Shown: positions 1 through 9,116 of the stretch, piece after piece
Position numbering within the stretch: position 1 is the stretch's first letter
Layout of the letters: each line of letters opens with the position of its first letter
Origin: Tubulanus polymorphus
Taxonomy: Eukaryota > Nemertea > Palaeonemertea > Tubulaniformes > Tubulanidae
Direction: 5' to 3'
Assembly (NCBI RefSeq): GCF_964204645.1
Contig: NC_134025.1
Location: 17,948,001-18,012,000, forward strand
Length of the DNA stretch: 64,000 nucleotides
The notes under the pieces: model-generated
What the model saw: the letters and a program-made list of their open reading frames with translations, nothing else
Told to the model about the DNA's origin: nothing
Databases searched by the model: none
Translations under genes and position numbers: made by a program

Positions 1-47
1 AATGTTTTTTCAATATCAATACTATTCTTACTCGATTTCTTTGACAT
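1..47 (-). CDS. Polinton-like small membrane protein, N-terminal end only (runs off the window)
   Basis: The minus strand from the ATG at 45-47 reads MSKKSSKNSIDIEKT to the window edge. The same start recurs at 54,193 (MSKKSNKNSIDIEKT), where the gene continues into a product with one hydrophobic segment near its C terminus. It lies downstream of the HNH gene on the same strand, as in the 53-61 kb unit, so the window opens inside a related element. Function unknown; the assignment rests only on similarity to the second copy in this window. Confidence 0.6.
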   Translation of the reverse strand, partial: MSKKSSKNSIDIEKT

Positions 48-148
48 TTATATTAGAGAAATCTAATAAGAAAAATATTATAAGTATTATAAAATGATAC
101 CAGTATCTCTTTAGATTAATACTAGCTTAGTTAAAGGTAAAGAATTTT

Positions 149-239
149 AGTATTAGTTATTGTTTTTTTAGTATTTTTTATTTGTGATATAAAGTATTCT
201 TTTTTGAAAAGAAAATATTAAAAAACAATAACTAATACT
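149..239. repeat. 20-bp perfect inverted repeat between HNH and the membrane-protein gene
   Basis: AGTATTAGTTATTGTTTTTT at 149-168 is the exact reverse complement of 220-239, with a 51-nt spacer. It sits between the HNH stop codon and the next minus-strand ATG, and a similar inverted repeat sits in the same place in the second unit (54,226-54,292). A transcript from either strand could form a stem ending in a T run, so a terminator or processing signal is possible but inferred. Confidence 0.7.
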
Positions 240-293
240 AGCTAGTTGAAGATATGTAATTTTTAATACTTTTTATTTAAAATCTATTATTCT

Positions 294-953
294 TTAACCA
301 CTCATTAAAGACTCAACGTATTGTTCATTATTTGGGTCATTATTCCATTGATCAATAAATTTCTTTGCCTTTGTTAACTGTTCTAAATATAACTGTAAAT
401 CTAGTTTATTAGATTTGATTTTATTTTCTTTCTTTTCAAGAGGTCTTAAATTTTTCCAACCCCAAATAAGTTTTTTATTGTATTCATCATTCATGTTTAA
501 TTTAGATATCGGTAACGTATGATCAATATGAAAGTATTCACCATAATTATCTATATTCATTTTATCATCGAATTGAAATATAATCCATGATTTGAGAAAT
601 TCATCTGAACAACCCAACAAATTAGATAATGCTTCTGAATGTGTTTCTTTGTTGAATAATTGTGTTAATCTAGGTCTTGAACATTGTTTCAATCTAAAAT
701 TAAGATCTGTTTGATATCTTTCTCTCATATATTCTGCCATATAATGATTATAATGTTCTATATTATCTTCTCGGTGTTGTTTGGTATATAGTTTAGTGCA
801 AGTTTTACAGCAATATTGAAAACCATCTTTGCTAATCTTACGCTTACTAAATTCTGTTATAGCTAATTTATCTAATTCACACTTCTTGTAGTATATATTT
901 ATAACACCAGCGTTATTTGTAATATTGATAATTTGTGGTTGTTCTGGTTCCAT
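294..953 (-). CDS. HNH-type endonuclease of a Polinton-like element, intact, 219 aa
   Basis: An uninterrupted ORF starts at the ATG at 951-953. Near residues 25-55 it has a Cys-rich segment (YKKC then CCKTC) that could bind zinc. The C-terminal half carries the HNH signature: a first histidine pair region HIDHTLPIS, then a basic NLRPLEKKENKIKSNKL segment with the conserved Asn and Lys of HNH nucleases. HNH enzymes nick or cut DNA with one metal ion; whether this one serves replication, integration or homing is unknown. Related copies occur at 54,446-55,193 (broken) and 11,991-12,121 (N-terminal piece). It is one of the few undamaged ORFs in the window, so this insertion may be young. HNH identity is fairly sure; the role is inference. 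Confidence 0.75.
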   Translation of the reverse strand: MEPEQPQIINITNNAGVINIYYKKCELDKLAITEFSKRKISKDGFQYCCKTCTKLYTKQHREDNIEHYNHYMAEYMRERYQTDLNFRLKQCSRPRLTQLFNKETHSEALSNLLGCSDEFLKSWIIFQFDDKMNIDNYGEYFHIDHTLPISKLNMNDEYNKKLIWGWKNLRPLEKKENKIKSNKLDLQLYLEQLTKAKKFIDQWNNDPNNEQYVESLMSG

Positions 954-985
954 TTATTATATGTATTTTTTACTAAATTGGTTAA
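954..985 (-). promoter_or_regulatory. A+T-rich upstream motif of the HNH gene
   Basis: Immediately before the ATG the coding strand reads TTTAGTAAAAAATACATATAATAA. A very similar stretch (core TTTAATAAAAATATATATTATAA) abuts the start codons of other genes in the Polinton-like units (12,122; 13,362; 49,484; 55,194; 59,171; 61,378). The repetition in front of different genes points to a shared promoter or leader; the function is inferred. Confidence 0.5.
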
Positions 986-1090
986 TATTTTAGAATCCTC
1001 TTCAATTTCTTCGACCAACGTCATCCTTTTTCATTCCTCGCTGCTTTTGATAAGTCGTTTCAGTTCCTTGATATCTAAATCATACCACTG

Positions 1091-1242
1091 GGCAAAACCG
1101 CGCATACAGGCGCGCTTTTGTTTAGTGCGCATGCGCTAATCATAATAGAAACAACCGACATGAAATATCAAAACGTGTTCGCATTAGGCAAAACCGCGCA
1201 TTCAGGTGCGCTTTTGCTTAATGCGCATGCGCTAATCATAAT
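1091..1242. repeat. Two direct copies of a ~55-bp GC-rich unit, 97 bp apart
   Basis: Copies begin at 1,091 and 1,188 with GGCAAAACCGCGCAT and end with GCGCATGCGCTAATCATAA. Each contains the palindrome GCGCATGCGC. They lie between the HNH start and the 245-aa ORF in otherwise A+T-rich DNA, so their base composition stands out. They could be regulatory or the remnant of an insertion. Confidence 0.65.
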
Positions 1243-1345
1243 TATATATTCATTCTAGAAATAGAAACGACCGAACATAAAAATTCACCAAACAGATTTA
1301 CACAATACATTATACAAGTTGTTCAGTCGTTGTACATAATTTGAT

Positions 1346-2083
1346 TTATAATTCCAACCAGAACTTTTCAATTTCTGGATCATTGACAAGCATTTTTTCA
1401 ATTTCTGGCATATATCTGATTACTTCACTAAATGACAAACTTAATAATTGGAATCTTTTATATGTAATTAATCTCCCTACGCTTCTTAATTTTCTTTCAT
1501 GCCCAACACTAATACCTATATATTTTTTAACCCAAGAAGCCCAAGAAATCCCCGCAGTTTGTATATTAAACATTAAAAATCCCTTATTTAAACAATCCCC
1601 GAAAATGATATAATCCCATAAATGCTTTGCTTTTTTAAATAACAAGGTTCTATAATTTTTTTTCAATAAAACAGTTATTTCATTAAATGTTGTTACACCT
1701 TCTATTTCTTTAAAACTTACGCCTGTTTCAATTGATAATTTTGATTTTAAAAACTCATTTAACTCATTTCCGCTCATTTTCTTTTTAGTTTTTGTTCCTT
1801 TTAGTCTTAACAATATTTCTACATTGGTTGTTGGTCTTTTCGGTAATGATGTTGCGCTTGATTGCTGGTTTTCTATTATTTTTTCTAAAATTAATGTCAT
1901 TGCTTCATGGTAATATAAATGTTTTTTAACTTCTTCTAACGTTTCGCCGCCTATATCTAAAGATTCTTTTACTTCAACACCCATTTCCATTGGTTCGTCT
2001 TCCATTTCGGTTGGTTCGTCTTCCATTTCGGTTGTCCTCTGAGAATTAAGAGTACTTCTTAATACGTATGACATTTTATTCAA
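1346..2083 (-). CDS. Conserved-looking 245-aa protein of unknown function, intact
   Basis: A full-length ORF with a Met start at 2,083 and a stop at 1,346. Residues ~19-33 hold a near-repeat TEMEDEP/TEMEDEP/MEMG that makes an acidic N terminus. Residues ~85-100 are Lys/Thr/Pro-rich. The C-terminal third contains SWASWVKKYIGISVGHERKLRSV-like sequence followed by RFQLLSLSFSEV. That layout (Trp-x-x-Trp, then GIS, a basic helix, then an LSFSE helix) resembles small helix-turn-helix DNA-binding modules such as DUF3102-type phage proteins, but I could not test this. It lies between the HNH gene and the terminal repeat, where the 53-61 kb unit has PolB. Function not assigned. Confidence 0.6.
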   Translation of the reverse strand: MNKMSYVLRSTLNSQRTTEMEDEPTEMEDEPMEMGVEVKESLDIGGETLEEVKKHLYYHEAMTLILEKIIENQQSSATSLPKRPTTNVEILLRLKGTKTKKKMSGNELNEFLKSKLSIETGVSFKEIEGVTTFNEITVLLKKNYRTLLFKKAKHLWDYIIFGDCLNKGFLMFNIQTAGISWASWVKKYIGISVGHERKLRSVGRLITYKRFQLLSLSFSEVIRYMPEIEKMLVNDPEIEKFWLEL

Positions 2084-2639
2084 CTAAAAGATATCAGCTG
2101 TAGAACAGGAACTGCGATATTGAATGATATAAATATTTTCAAGTCTATCGTTTCTAATTATTATAACTTATTATAGTTCAAGTTATTATCTATCTAACGT
2201 AAAATAGAATTAACTGTATGAAGTTGTAGTTGTCAAATGCACTTAAAGGTTTCATATTAAATAGCTCTAATAACTACAAAAACAGTACTTACATTTAGAT
2301 TAAGAATTGTAAACTATAAACTCCTAATTTCGTTTTGAAAGATAGAATATCCTAAGCGTTATGTTGCAGCGTCTATTCAGTTCCGGTGCGATTTCGAAAT
2401 GAACACGTCGTCGATTATGACACGTCATCTGGTCCCGGTACACCTTCTAGAATTTTCTACGCGTTTTCATTATTATGACTCATATGTCTCAGCGTTATAG
2501 TAACAGCTGTGACAGCTGTGAATTTATAGATTTATTCAATAGTTCATTACATGAAATGTATATAGGCTCAAATAGAATCATGTTCTAGTATAAGCAAATG
2601 CTATGTATTATATCATGTATATATGTATTATTTCAATCA

Positions 2640-2846
2640 CACTTTACTAACACTTTTAATGTTTAAAAATCTAACTCATAAAAATATGAATATTGAAATA
2701 ATGTTTAAAATATATCTATATATCTATTCTATAAGAGCTCGCACTTTTATATTGATTAATCTGTCAATTTAAATGTTATTCATATATATGAATATTTTAA
2801 GAGTAATAGGGGTAATAGGCTTTTAAGCTAAAGGTTGAATGGTCGA
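2640..2846. repeat. Terminal repeat of the left Polinton-like element
   Basis: The sequence from about 2,640 (TCACACTTTACTAACAC) to GAGTAATAGGGGTAATAGGC and AAAGGTTGAATGGTCGA ending at 2,846 matches the subterminal and terminal sequence at 13,480-13,720. The conserved tip AGTAATAGG starts at 2,802. The palindromic outer half present at 13,677-13,798 is absent here, so the end is truncated or diverged. Confidence 0.7.
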
Positions 2847-2977
2847 GTTCATTAAAAAACAAATATTAAAAGTAATTTAAAACTATAATATATTTTCATA
2901 GACGTGTGTTTTTCAGTTGAATAATAGAATAATAATTATTATTAAAATATATTTGATTATATGAATTTGTGTATTGT

Positions 2978-3039
2978 AAATAAATCAATTGGTCGCGGAG
3001 CGGAGCGGTAGCGAAGCGGAGCGACCAATTGATTTATTT
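2978..3039. repeat. 19-bp perfect palindrome with a purine-rich 24-nt loop
   Basis: AAATAAATCAATTGGTCGC (2,978-2,996) is the exact reverse complement of 3,021-3,039. The loop is built of GGAGC-like steps. The AAATAAAT...GGTCG content recalls the palindromic centre of the Polinton-like termini, but in a different order, so a link is only possible. Confidence 0.75.
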
Positions 3040-3179
3040 CGTCCCCCTTGGGCTTCACGCCTGATGTGTACGTCTTGGCATGGATACACGCCATTGGAGT
3101 ACTACGTATGGACATAAGCTACATCCATACAGAAGGGACATTTGTACTTCAATTTGCGGCTTTCAGTGAGCCCGGATAT

Positions 3180-3555
3180 TTTTCAACGATGACGGAAACC
3201 CTGCGTTTCTTATCTTTTTCTTTTTTTTTCTACGCGCGCTGAACAGCTTATTTTGCATCAGTCAATCCGAGTCGGCCTGTGTTTACATTAGGCGGGACAC
3301 AGCCGCTGGCTGTGTGTTTACATAACTGCTGTCTCTAGTAGCCAGTACATGTACTAACTAGGGTATCTAGGGTACATGTACTAACTAGGGTACCAGAGAG
3401 TACAGCATCTTCGAATGGCGTTGTTTGCGTAGATATATACCGGATGGCATTAATCTTCATCCCTCACTCGCATGTAAATCTGGTGAAATTGGCGATGAAT
3501 ACCATTATCTAATGATCTGTCATTCTCACACCAAGCTGAGAAGATGATACGGTAC
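3180..3555 (+). pseudogene. Dispersed repeat ending in a non-LTR retrotransposon RT C-terminal remnant
   Basis: A related copy lies at about 39,040-39,300; shared blocks include GAACAG..TTATTT, the CTGTGTGT segment and GAGAGTACAGCATCTTCG. From about 3,450 the plus strand reads ACKSGEIGDEYHYLMIC to a stop at 3,555. This matches the Cys/His C-terminal motif (GEIGDExHYL.xC) that ends many non-LTR reverse transcriptases. It is a short decayed fragment with no catalytic core. Confidence 0.5.
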
Positions 3556-3664
3556 CGGTACCTGTAAATATCTTGTTTCTTACATAGTGTATCAATATGT
3601 ATGTTTTTCTATATCCATATACAATCAACATTGTCAGGATGATAAAAGTTATCTTAAGTTAGGT

Positions 3665-4442
3665 CACACAATGGCGCGGTACTCGAAAAACGCCTAATGA
3701 AATATACCGAATCGGAAAACGCATAACGCCTAATTCCTAGAAAATGACCTAATTTCGTAATTGCACCATCTACTAGGACTCACAATCCAACTCATCAACG
3801 GAACAGTTTGAAAATACATGTGTTTTACGCTTCACGAAACGAGACTACTACTCATATAAACTACATTATAGGATGATGATAGAATGTCCGCCGTGCAAGC
3901 AATTAATTACATAACGCCATAGAAGTGTAAACTGAAACAGTTTACACTTCTATGATAATGCGAAAACAAACGCCGCGGTTTTAAACCGGCATTCTTGAAT
4001 TTTGAAACCGGAATGCATAAATATGATACAACGCACACAAAGACTGATAAAATAGCCTTTCTCAAATTATCCTCCAAACTGTTCACAACCACGCTAATGT
4101 GAACCTACCGAACCAATGAGAGACTAAATAATGTCCAGCCCCTGAACTTCCTTGAACAAAAAATAATAAACTTTCCATATAAAAAATATGATGTCTTTTA
4201 TTATCATAATACTCTGTCTTAATATGAAATAATAACACAGATAAGCCTGTATAACCAAAGACAGTAGAAACGAAGATGGAACAGGCGGGGCTCCACGCAC
4301 TCCGACGGGAACTAAATAGCGTTGCGTACATAGTTCACGTAGGGATTTAGGTCAATTTCTTGGATGTTACTATGAATTAGGCGTTTTCCGATTCGGTGTT
4401 TTTCATTAGGCTTTTTTCGAAAACCGCACAATGGCGTGTGCC
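3665..4442. mobile_element. MITE-like element with ~60-70 bp terminal inverted repeats
   Basis: The left end (3,665-3,733) contains CGAAAAACGCCTAATGAAA and ACCGAATCGGAAAACGC. The reverse complement of the right end (about 4,376-4,442) contains CGAAAAAAGCCTAATGAAA and ACCGAATCGGAAAACGC. No transposase ORF lies between, so it is a non-autonomous DNA transposon. I could not settle a target-site duplication or superfamily. Confidence 0.7.
3918..3954. repeat. Perfect 17-bp hairpin with 3-nt loop
   Basis: CATAGAAGTGTAAACTG, then AAA, then its exact reverse complement. It lies inside the MITE-like element. No mismatch in 17 bp suggests recent origin or constraint. Confidence 0.8.
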
Positions 4443-5079
4443 TAATTTTTTATCCTCGGTAGGCACCTCTTGATTTTCTCTGCCAATCGACCGTGATCGC
4501 TTTAGGGTCCGTTGAGTTTCTGTATTCGAAACCATCCTGGTCTCGGCACCAAATGGAAACCGCCGAAAACATTTGCATGTATAGCTGAGCAGTATTAATT
4601 GAGAATACGTACATTCACATACTAGAATCGCATTGTGACTACGGTACTTGTTCTCAGAACAGGTTATGGTATCCACGCAAACGAATCTAGAACACTTAGA
4701 TTGGCCCGATTTCTTGTATAGTTGTATAGACCCATGCTAGAAATGCCTGGGAACTTCTTAAGGTGTAGGCTAACCTAGCTTGATGTATTTTGTATGATCT
4801 ACATACGTACTGGACGAGAACGTTAAGTATATACGACAGAGAGTATTATATGTATGATGGTAAGTTAGACACTAAACCAATTATACCTATGAAGAATCTT
4901 TGTGAATATATCGAATTTCATATACTGAAGTCTCGTGAATAAAACAAACGCAATTCTTTTGGCTTTCGGACTCGTGTCCTTCATCAGAATTTATTTGCTT
5001 TGACTTATACATCACAGTTTGGTAACTAAGATACAATGATATTATTGCCACATATGGTACAGATGATACCGTTGCACCC
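4443..5079. other. No recognisable feature
   Basis: No coding similarity, tandem repeat or terminal repeat that I can see. The stretch adjoins the 3' end of the minus-strand Penelope-like element and may include its 3' untranslated region. Confidence 0.4.
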
Positions 5080-5400
5080 TTATGGTTTTTGCATCCTTAA
5101 TTTCTTTATCCACAATTTTTCTATGGTCTTTCTATAGAAATCATTTTCATTAAGTTTTCCAATGCTCATGATTGATAGATTGGATTGAGAATGATTTAGA
5201 GTGTTGACATGTTTTGAGATTAGATCATCGGTTGTGCGGCGTATTAGGGACAAATTGAGTAAATGTCGTTGGTAAAGTGAATCCCCCGTCTCCCCCACAT
5301 TAATAAATTTGCTACATTTATTACAAAAAAAATGCATATACTACATTCTGTGACTTACAGTTGATAAAGTTACGACATAATACGAGGAACCTTCAAAATT
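5080..5400 (-). pseudogene. GIY-YIG-type endonuclease end of the Penelope-like element
   Basis: Contains CSKFINVGETGDSLYQR followed by a His/Asn-rich helix (ISKHVNTLNHSQ) and an ERR-like FYRKTIEKLWI segment. These correspond to the YVGET strand and later helices of GIY-YIG nucleases, which in Penelope-like elements nick the target for priming. The upstream GIY residues are not preserved in frame. Confidence 0.65.
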
Positions 5401-7334
5401 GATATATCTATATTATCTATTTTGTTTTTTTTTAAACATATGGTTGTGTTTCTTGTGTACTAGAATATCACTTAATGAAGTATCTATTCGGTTTGCTACG
5501 GGTGGTTCTTTGAACATTTTGTTGAGCCTTTCAGACTTTTCTAGGGTTTTATATCCTTTCTTCAGAATTTTGTGTAACTCAGGTAAAGCCTTTGAATATG
5601 TCAGAGTTTGGGGTACTCGAGTTGTATTTTTTCTACGCTTTTATAATTCAATTAACTATTACGATGAATAATCTCTGCCTTATTTATTTGCTTTCTATTA
5701 TGTTCCTGGGGTACCCCCTTGAGGTTAGCTAGTCGGCTCTTTTTTTCTGTGTTGTTTTCCGAACAGATACACGTCTTAAACGGATTCCTAGACCATATGG
5801 TATGGCTTTCTTGGTAGTTTCTGGGTGACATGAGGAATAGTCCAAATGAAGATTTTTATCAGTTTTTTTGCAATATAAATCCGTATTTAGTGTATCATCT
5901 TTAATGTATACCAATAGGTCCATGCGTTCTATTTCTGTTTCTGAATGTCTCAAATCTACTTGTATGTGTTTGTTAATTGTATATGCTAATTTTTGGAAAT
6001 TTTAGAGTTCTTCTAGCTAGCCTACCCATATTCCCCAGATATCGTCCACATAGCGTTCGCAGGCTAGTGGTTTCTTTGGTGACTTTTCTTGAAGTTCTTT
6101 CAACCCATTCCCCTAAATATGTACATGCATAATTCATACCTAGTTGGGACCCTATAGCCGTTTCCTCTTGCTGTATATAATGTTTGTTCATAAAAGAAAA
6201 ATTATTGTTTTCCAAAACCATATCCATTAGATCTAATCGCTTCAGTCGATACTAGATTTGTTCCATTACGGCTGTCTAGAGCCTTTTGTACAGCAATTCT
6301 GGCTTCCCTACGGGGGACATCGGGATAAAGACCCTTAATATCCATACAAGAGAGTATTGAGTTTTTAGGTAAAGGCCCTTCAAATTTAGATATTTTGTTG
6401 AGGAAGTGTGTGGTGTCCCTAAATTAACTATCTAGGCTCTGTACATGCTCTTTTAATTGTGACCCTACAAATTCGGCAATTTTCTCAGTTGGATGAGAGC
6501 GCCCATTAACAAATGTCCTTAAAGGGTTACCTGTTTCATGTATTTTGGGGTTGGCCTGTAATTTCCCGGGTGATGGATCCAGAGGCATTAAGTATTTTTT
6601 CAAATCCTTGGAAATAGCACCCTGTTTATATAGATTGTTGACTAATTTCTTAACTATGTTAGATATTTTTCCTGTTTGATCTGACGGAACTGATTTGTAT
6701 GATTTGTTTTGTGACATTTCATTTTCTACCTGTTCAATATATTTGGCTGTAACCATTATAACCATGCCCGAGCCCTTATCGGCTGGTCTTATTACTTTGT
6801 CTCCATCATTAAGGAGTTATATCATAGCCTATTCCTCAGATCTATTTTGGTTCTCGGGGAAGTAATGCGTTAAACCTTTTATGATTACCTCCTTTACTTC
6901 CTGTATATATAGGTCCATATAATTGTCTCTTCCTGTCGTAGGCATCCATGTACTTCGTTTCTTTTGAAGGAATTGTTCTTTTTCATAGATGGGCTGGTCA
7001 TCTGTTGAATCATCGTAAAATAATTCCTCGAGTCTCATCCGACGTTCCCATTCATGTAAATCAGTGATGACTTTGGCCATATCTAACTTTGAGCGCGAAG
7101 GCCAAGTTTGAGACCATTGCGTAAAAGGTTTTTTTGGGGTACCGTTAATATCTTACTGGATAGTTTACGACTTCCACAATTTTTTCTTTGATGTTTTCGG
7201 GTTCGGCACCTCTGTAATGTACTGATGGTTTATGGCCATTTTGTATTTCAAATATGGTTGTATCTTCTGCGACCTTTTCTTTATGTATCCTTGCAGTATT
7301 ATCGGCTAGTTTTTGAATTCTTGAATGAGTTTCG

Positions 7335-7735
7335 CGCAAGCATCTAAATGGTCGACTTGTGAGTTCACTTATATTGAAATGGTTATTTCTACGTATGATA
7401 CCAATGACCATTTTTTCGTGATTACATTCACCAGGGGGAAATTTCATCCATGTACCTGCACCGTTGATGTTGGTTTGCACGAATATGTCAATTGAATATA
7501 AATACGATGCGACTATGATATCCGCCTCTGCGGCCCATGAGTCAGTGTGACCATCTTCTCTTAGTACATTACGGGTGTGAATATCATAGTCCCCATCTAT
7601 GTATGGTTCGTATTCGACAATATTTGTTTGAAGCTCACATGCTATTTCTCATCTAACCCTTTTGTATAATTCCTCATCACCATAAATAGAGTGTGCAATA
7701 CACCTATAGAAACAATTTCCATTTTCATTTCTATA
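7335..7735 (-). pseudogene. OTU-like cysteine protease region in the Penelope-like element
   Basis: NGNCFYRC gives the catalytic Cys (codon 7,712-7,714). Further on come DGHTDSWAAEADIIVAS and SIDIFVQTN, then RNNHFNI with the catalytic His at 7,379-7,381. The order D/G-N-C-F-R, W-x-x-x-x-E/D-I-x-x-A, DIFV and HF is the OTU deubiquitinase pattern. One in-frame stop (VR*EI) breaks it. It shares its reading frame with the N-terminal piece at 7,772-8,077, separated by one stop. OTU is known from some LINEs and gypsy-like elements; I do not know it as a standard Penelope-like domain. Confidence 0.7.
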
Positions 7736-8070
7736 TATCTGGATCAATGGTTCCACACTGGCTGTTGTTAACTAAGGTCCAGAATTTTTTCTGCTTGGTT
7801 TTTCGTAATTCATGTCAAGTTTTCTCACTCGGTAGTCGATATTGTCCAGTAATTCTTGTTTCGTGCTTAGTTGAGAATTTCTCTCTAATGATGTCATTAT
7901 TCTTTCGTCCTCCATATCTAGTTTCATTATTTTACCCTTACAAATCTCAATGGTTTTCTTTACTAATTTATGTGAAGCTGTGTTTAAGATTCCATTTACT
8001 GTCTCCAATTCCTCCGGCGTAGAATCAAAGGTTAAGTTCCATTTAATCAAAAACCTTTCGGTAGTAGTCC

Positions 8071-8198
8071 GGATCAAGTATAGTATATGGGATTGTAGTT
8101 CCTTCGGTGTATGATTATATAGAAACGGAAGTTGTGATTTGGCTTCTCATACGCAACGTAAAGATATCATACAGTGAGAAGTGCCGTCAATTGGATGT
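8071..8198. repeat. 5' region of the Penelope-like element, also present at 11,672
   Basis: GGATCAAGTATAGTATATGG and ACAGTGAGAAGTGCCGTCAA recur at 11,672-11,800, each followed by the same GTAGGTTAGTTTTACTTGCC repeats. The shared block means the tandem-repeat region travels with the 5' end of this family. Confidence 0.7.
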
Positions 8199-8290
8199 AG
8201 GTTAGTTTTACTTGCCGACATTGCCGACATTGGGAAAGATATATCTATTGTAGGTTAGTTTTACTTGCCCACATCGCCGACATTGGGATC
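8199..8290. repeat. Left arm of inverted repeat array (TTGCCGACATTGCCGACATTGG units)
   Basis: Two ~60-bp units of GTAGGTTAGTTTTACTTGCC plus CGACATTGG are the inverse of the units at 8,551-8,940, so the TATA monomers between are flanked by inverted arrays. Confidence 0.75.
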
Positions 8291-8550
8291 GACGGATCCC
8301 AGCCACTTTATATAACGGTAAATCACGCAAACATTTAGCCTCTCGATCCCAGCCACACTTTATATAAGGGTAATCCAGGCACACACCCAGCCCCTCGATC
8401 CCAGCCACTTTATATAAGGGTAATCCAGGCACACACCCAGCCCCTTGATCCCAGCCACTTTATATAAGGGTAATCCACGCACGCACCGAGGGCCCTCGAT
8501 CCCAGCCACATTATATAAGGGTAATCCCAAACACACCCAGTCCGTCGATC
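8290..8550 (-). promoter_or_regulatory. Five ~50-bp monomers each with a TATA-like box facing the Penelope-like element
   Basis: The plus-strand unit GATCCCAGCCACTTTATATAA then GGGTAATCC and a CA-rich stretch repeats about five times (TATA cores near 8,307, 8,357, 8,407, 8,457 and 8,508). On the minus strand this reads TTATATAAAG followed by GGCTGGGATCGAGG, that is, a TATA box oriented toward the element's coding strand. Tandem promoter monomers are known in LINE-1 5' UTRs; that these drive this element is inference. Confidence 0.55.
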
Positions 8551-8940
8551 CCAATGTCGGTGATGTCGGCAATTTCGGCAAGTAAAGCTTACTTACATTA
8601 AAAATATCTTTTCCAATGTCGGCGATGTCGGCAAGTAAAACTAACCTACATTGAAAATATTTTTCCCAATATCGGCGATGTCGGCAAGTAAAACTAACCT
8701 ACATTAAAGTTATCTTTCCCAATGTCGGCTATGTTGGCGATGTCAGCGAGTTAAACTAACCTACATTGAAAATCTATTTCCCAATGTCCGCAATGTCGGC
8801 GATATCGGCAAGTAAAACTAACCTACATTAAAATTTCTATCCCAATGTCGGCAATGTCGGCGATGTCGGCAAGTAAAAGTAACCTGTATTGAAAATCTCT
8901 TTCCTAATGTCGGCAATGTCGGCAAGTAAACCTAACCGGT
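8551..8940. repeat. Tandem ~60-bp repeat, about seven units
   Basis: Unit: CCCAATGTCGGCGATGTCGG, then CAAGTAAAACTAACCTACAT and an A+T stretch. It is inverted relative to 8,199-8,290. Short within-unit duplication of AATGTCGGC varies between copies. Apparent reading frames through it are only repeat translations. Confidence 0.85.
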
Positions 8941-9057
8941 TCAACTCCAGAATGGGTCAAAATAGTTCTATCGTGCAGGGTATTCTCAAATGAGGGGAGT
9001 GGTTCGGTTTCAAATTGCCGCCAGAAACCTTTCTCGGGTCGGGAAACCTGATTGTCG

Positions 9058-9116
9058 ACGTATGTATATATTCGTATGTATATATTCGTATGTATATATT
9101 CGTATGTATATATTGT
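9058..9116. repeat. Minisatellite, (TCGTATGTATATAT)n about four units
   Basis: Four near-identical 14-bp units, beginning just after GATTGTCGACG. Confidence 0.85.

Larger units (their letters stand above)
5080..8100 (-). pseudogene. Penelope-like retroelement (OTU region, RT, GIY-YIG endonuclease), broken
   Basis: Read on the minus strand, fragments in several frames follow the Penelope-like order. A helical N-terminal region (8,077-7,772) leads into an OTU-like protease (7,735-7,335), then KKPFTQW-type linker and EWERRMRLEELFY (7,130-6,830). RT follows: ADKGSGMVIM near 6,780, PKIHETGNPLRTFV near 6,530, VLENNNF near 6,220 and the catalytic YVDD at 6,041-6,052. Last comes a C-terminal GIY-YIG-type endonuclease (5,337-5,080) with NVGETGDSL. 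Stops and frameshifts between pieces make it inactive. The N-terminal and OTU pieces share one frame; RT is in another, so they may be two ORFs. Family assignment is strong from the RT motifs plus the C-terminal endonuclease. Confidence 0.8.

Noticed and set aside
294-953. Bacterial or phage contamination because of the HNH gene
   Set aside because: Related broken copies lie within animal repeats and the calmodulin-like intron, and the surrounding DNA is of Polinton-like type.
8208-8581. ORFs with repeated LPLYKVAG sequence
   Set aside because: They are frames through the ~50-bp tandem monomers, not genes.
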